Shown: positions 60,819 through 64,000 of the stretch, piece after piece
Position numbering within the stretch: the stretch's first letter is position 1
How the letters are laid out: every line of letters starts with the position of its first letter
Source: G963664585 sp963664585
GTDB lineage: Bacteria > Bacillota > Clostridia > Oscillospirales > Ruminococcaceae
Assembly: GCA_963664585.2 (NCBI GenBank)
Contig: CAXXEO010000012.1
Span: forward strand, 31,127 to 95,126
Direction: 5' to 3'
DNA: 64,000 bases
Notes under the pieces: model-generated
The model's input: only the letters and a program-made list of their open reading frames with translations
What the model was told of the DNA's origin: nothing
Database searches by the model: none
Program-made: the position numbers and the translations under genes

Positions 60819-61566
60819 TCCGCCTTTAAATAGAACTTTACCGTTTCATCCGTGATTTGCCAATACGATAATCGACATCATTGGGGACCTGTAAAATAGC
60901 AGAACAATATAAATCTTATTTAATTGGCACTCTAATTCCACCTCCATTTCCTTTACCATAGACGGTGGAAACAAAGGCAGAATTATTTGCATTTAATTTA
61001 AGATTCATCTAATGTTTTTTTGTGCATGATTGCCCATCAGTGACAATGCCATTAAGGGGTAAGTGCTTTAACAATTATTATACCATAATTGTCTCCATCG
61101 TCAAATAATGTTTAGGATAAATGTGTAGGAAAGCCAAATAATTTACATCTTCAGAATTCTTAGTTTATTATTATTAAGGTTATAAATCGTTATTCAGACT
61201 CTGTATTTTCTTCCTGAGGCAAAAAAAGACATCGGTGTTTTTAATTTTGCAATCGATAAATCCTTCTCAAAAGAAGAAAGCATAATGTTTTCACGTGTGG
61301 TATGATAGTCAATATGGATAGCGGTTGTGGTAGTGGTAACCAATTTGTTTCACTCCTGCCGGCCTGCTCACCGACGAGGAAACCACCTTGCTCAATAAGG
61401 TCATGATAGACATAGAGTTGATTAGACAAGAAACCCTGTCTAGATAGCATTGTATTCCTTTCTTCCCTCGATTGAGTTGGGAAAAGAGAGACAGGATCAT
61501 TGCCTTTTGATTTGGGTTTCGTATGACACTTTTCCTTTCAAGCATAATAACAGGAGGGTTACTGTT
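60819..61566. other. Long intergenic region with two family-C hairpins
   Basis: About 750 bp with no supported gene. Hairpin-like family-C segments lie at 60932-60986 (right arm GGTGGAAACAAAGGCAGAATTA) and 61448-61502 (TTCCTTTCTTCCC ... GGGAAAAGAGAGACAGGATC). The stretch 61240-61440 has a weak minus-strand open frame without family resemblance; it may be decayed coding DNA. The ribosome site AGGAGGG for the glycerate kinase is at 61551-61557. Confidence 0.5.
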
Positions 61567-62711
61567 TTGAAAAAGTGTATGGTGATTCCTGATTCATTTA
61601 AAGGAACCATTAGCGCAATTGAAGTCTGCCAGATCATGGAGAAAAAAATTAAAGAATATTTTCCATCCTGTGAGATTCTTTCCGTTCCTGTGGCTGACGG
61701 CGGTGAGGGAACTCTTGACTGCTTTCTGTACGCCTTACAGGGTGAACGGGTAGAGGTCACTGTTGCAGGCCCTTATGGAGAGCCTCTGAATTGTCACTAC
61801 GCCCGAATCGGCGACACAGCCATCATAGAAATGGCACAAGCGGCCGGTCTCCCGCTGGTAGAGGGGCACAAAAACCCTGCCGAAACCACTACCTATGGCG
61901 TAGGTGAGCTGATGCGCCACGCAGTGGAATATGGTGCCAGCGAGCTGATCATTGGTCTGGGAGGAAGCTGCACCAATGACGGGGGGTACCGGAATGGCAG
62001 CCGCTTTGGGTGTGGTTTTTTGTGACGAGTTTGGCAATTCTTTCATCCCCACCGGTAATACCTTGGAGCAAATACGTAAAATTGACGTCTCGGCCACCCA
62101 AAAACTACTGAATGGCTGCAAAATCTCCGCCATGTGCTACATTGACAACCCGATGTTCGGAAAAACCGGAGCCGCCTATATCTTTGGCCCGCAAAAAGGC
62201 GCTGATGAAGAGATGGTTGTGCTGTTGGATCGAAATTTGATAGCCTTATCCAACGCCATTGAACACAATCTCGGCATATCAGTGGCTTCCCTTTCGGGCG
62301 CGGGAGCGGCAGGTGCCATGGGGGCAGGGGTTGCCGCCTTTTTGGGTGGGGAGCTTAAACCGGGGTATCCAGAGCGTTCTTGACATGATTCATTTTGAAA
62401 CGCTCCTCGATGGAACTGAACTTGTTTTTACCGGCGAGGGCAAGCTGGACGGCCAAAGCCTGCGCGGCAAAGTGGTTATTGGCATTTCGCGTCGTGCTGC
62501 TAAACAGGGCATACCTGTAATCGCGGTCGTTGGTGACATTGGGGACGACGCCGCAGCTGCCTATGATATGGGGGTTTCAGCAATTTTCAGTACCAATCGC
62601 CAAGCTATCCCATTTGAAAAAGCCAAGGGACGAAGCAAGCAGGATCTGGAGGCTACAATGGATTCCATTCTCCGTTTCCGGCGCTGCCTATCCTCTGAAA
62701 AATATAGTTGA
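61567..62711 (+). pseudogene. Glycerate kinase, broken by two +1 frameshifts
   Basis: From a TTG at 61567 (AGGAGGG upstream) the protein reads MKKCMVIPDSFKGTISA, DGGEGTLDC and GLGGSCTNDGG, clear features of the GlxK/GarK family that phosphorylates glycerate. At 61981-61986 a run of six G, where five are needed, shifts the frame. It continues in the second frame as GTGMAAALGVVF. At 62363-62366 CCGGGGTATCC has one G too many and shifts it again to IQSVLDMIHFETLLDGTELVFTGEGKLDG, ending EKYS. Both changes are single extra G in G-runs, so sequencing error, phase variation or true decay are all possible. The stop codon lies inside repeat copy 7. Confidence 0.85.
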
Positions 62712-62808
62712 TTAACTTGAAAACAAGCTTGTGATTTCTTCCCCCGCCGAAGGCGGGGGAAGAAAATGACGTTTTAACTATAGTCAGTTTTTAAGTTAAT
62801 TGGCTATA
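62703..62808 (+). repeat. Palindromic repeat family A, copy 7 (overlaps glycerate kinase stop)
   Basis: 106 bp from TATAGTTGATTAACTTG to AAGTTAATTGGCTATA, with a perfect centre CTTCCCCCGCC-GAA-GGCGGGGGAAG. Its first bases encode the final Tyr-Ser and TGA of the glycerate kinase frame, as copy 2 does for purA. Confidence 0.96.
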
Positions 62809-62864
62809 GCAGTGCTACTAAAAACAACACGATTTTCTTTTTCTTCTAAATTAAATGATAATTT

Positions 62865-62903
62865 TGACTCTGCTCCCCAGCAAAGGCTGGGGGAACAGAG
62901 TCA
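62865..62903. repeat. Family-C hairpin after glycerate kinase
   Basis: TGACTCTGCTCCCC and GGGGGAACAGAGTCA pair around AGCAAAGGCT, with one bulge. It lies in the convergent gap before the M20 gene terminator. Confidence 0.75.
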
Positions 62904-62937
62904 AGAATAGGGGCATATCAGAATTCGAAAACCATAT

Positions 62938-62970
62938 AAAAGGACGCAGGATTCATTCCGGCGTCCTTTT
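62938..62970 (-). terminator. Terminator of the AbgB-like gene
   Basis: On the minus strand AAAAGGACGCCGG and GCGTCCTTTT form a stem ending in a T-tract, 60 bp after the stop codon of the M20 gene. Confidence 0.82.
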
Positions 62971-63029
62971 GGATTTCATAAGTTTATGAAGTGAGCCTGT
63001 TTGGGTAACCGGCGGACAACAAAAAGAAG

Positions 63030-64000
63030 TCAGGACTTCTTTTTCACGGCAAACTCTGCTTTAACCTCGGCCAACTTACTTGGATCGGTGGCAAGTTCGG
63101 CCCCTATAAGCGCCATGATTCTGGCAGCATAGAGCATACCCTTATGTCCAATTGGCGAGCCGGAAGAAGCGGTGATTCCCCAGTGGTGTCCTGGGGTGCC
63201 TGAAGGATAACAGGTCACGGCGAAGTTGGCTGTTGGAACAATTTGAGACACATCTGACACGTCAGTAGATCCGCCCACGAAACTTACCACGCCTGTCGGC
63301 ACAGGTATCTCAGTATTGATGCTGCCATTCATCTTTTCAGGGTTAATCGAAGCGGCAAGAGCCTTCGCAAATGCAGTATCGGCCTCATCATAACTCGGCT
63401 TCTCAACCTTGTTCATGCAGTCATAAACGAGCCTGCACATGGCCATTGACACATTCGTTTCAGCACCACTGCAAAGTGTCTCATACTCCATTTGCGTGCC
63501 GCTCATGTAAGCGGCACCAATGGCGATATCCTTTACTCTGGCAACTGTTTCGTCGACATTTTTCCTATTCTTAGCACGGACAAAATACCATACTTTGGCA
63601 AAGTCGGCAACGATATTCGGCTTCTCTCCTGCACTCAAATAGCTGTAATGTATTTTGACATCCGCTGATATATGTTCTCTGAGATAGTTTGCGCCGACAC
63701 TCATCAATTCACAGGCATCAAGGGCACTGCGGCCATTTTCCGGGTCCCCCGCCGCATGGGCGGTCTTTCCGTGGAAGGTAAAGGTCATAGAATCAAGCGC
63801 CTGATAAGATGTTTCACCGGAAAGGTTACGGTCATACGGATGCCAGCAGATGGCAGCGTCAAGCTCGGTAAAACATCCGCCCTCAATCATTTTCACTTTG
63901 CCGGAAAGAACCTCTTCCGCGGGGCATCCATAGACGATCACAGTCGCATCAAGCCCGTTTTTCTGTATAATCTCCTTAAGGGCGACACCGGCGGCAACCG
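63030..64000 (-). CDS. M20-family peptidase, AbgB-like (5' end outside window)
   Basis: At least 322 codons; the frame stays open to the right edge (VAAGVALKEIIQKNGLDATVIVYGCPAEE), so the N-terminus with the first metal ligands is missing. Visible are YGCPAEE, HPYDRNLSGE, the dimerisation-domain start TFHGKTAHAAGDPENGRSALDA and the C-terminal GGSTDVSDVSQIVPT and PGHHWGITASSGSPIGHKGM motifs. These fit AbgB, the large subunit type that hydrolyses p-aminobenzoyl-glutamate or related amides. It belongs to a different M20 branch from the 13358 gene. Confidence 0.92.
   Translation of the reverse strand, partial: VAAGVALKEIIQKNGLDATVIVYGCPAEEVLSGKVKMIEGGCFTELDAAICWHPYDRNLSGETSYQALDSMTFTFHGKTAHAAGDPENGRSALDACELMSVGANYLREHISADVKIHYSYLSAGEKPNIVADFAKVWYFVRAKNRKNVDETVARVKDIAIGAAYMSGTQMEYETLCSGAETNVSMAMCRLVYDCMNKVEKPSYDEADTAFAKALAASINPEKMNGSINTEIPVPTGVVSFVGGSTDVSDVSQIVPTANFAVTCYPSGTPGHHWGITASSGSPIGHKGMLYAARIMALIGAELATDPSKLAEVKAEFAVKKKS

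Noticed and set aside
61241..61450. 69-aa minus-strand frame in the long gap before the glycerate kinase
   Set aside because: No ribosome site, no family-like pattern and a composition like the surrounding spacer; at most decayed coding DNA.

Overview
The window reads as chromosomal DNA from an endospore-forming, Gram-positive Clostridia-class bacterium, most likely close to the Oscillospiraceae/Ruminococcaceae. This rests on the spoIIIA operon, spoIIGA-sigE, yunB, yqfC/yqfD and ylbJ, together with gatCAB, divIVA/sepF/ylmH, era-yqzL-recO and CCA-encoding tRNA genes. The genus is an inference, as no rRNA or other species marker is present. Most long operons are on the minus strand.

Layout. 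1-2551: spoIIIAA-AB-AC-AD-AE (AE runs off the left edge), the mother-cell feeding-tube/secretion complex. 2892-9251: gatC-gatA-gatB and ligA, with a metallopeptidase gene wedged at the gatB 3' end between two copies of gatB's last 80 bp. 9683-11953: a LysR regulator divergent from a purA-like gene whose expected catalytic His is Arg. 12287-14554: yunB and an M20 amidohydrolase. 15050-19382: plus-strand membrane/Smr/metalloprotease genes, then a GNAT and a YqeK-like HD gene, followed by an IS3-family insertion sequence (19465-20747). 20858-30288: MATE transporter, mutS2, recO, a yqzL-like gene, era, ybeY, phoH, yqfD, yqfC. 30759-35989: ylbJ, a small Cys protein, a very large cell-wall amidase, a pentapeptide-repeat protein. 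36175-38040: spoIIGA-sigE with a recognisable spoIIG-type promoter. 38210-42376: a Cys-rich small gene, nth, yebC, four tRNA genes, and two small genes of unknown function. 42522-60815: a long housekeeping block (comEA-like, HAD, rlu, lspA, ileS, divIVA, ylmH, sepF, yggS, HlyD-like, hfq, miaA, mutL, mutS, ylbF-like, miaB). 61567-64000: a frameshifted glycerate kinase and a truncated AbgB-like M20 peptidase.

Intergenic DNA is unusually structured. (A) Seven copies of a ~106 bp imperfect palindrome with TATAG-type ends and a GC-rich central hairpin; two of them supply the stop codon of the upstream gene. (B) Three gene leaders (mutS2, sigE, hfq) share one RNA architecture: a hairpin with a 14-nt loop containing CCCGCACG, and a downstream CGTGCGGAGAAA just before the start codon that can pair perfectly with the loop. 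This looks like a pseudoknot-type cis-regulatory RNA family that I do not recognise, and it is the best candidate for something undescribed. (C) A looser family of hairpins with conserved arm wording but covarying stems.

All functional calls come from reading the sequence and from family knowledge. No database search or folding program was run.
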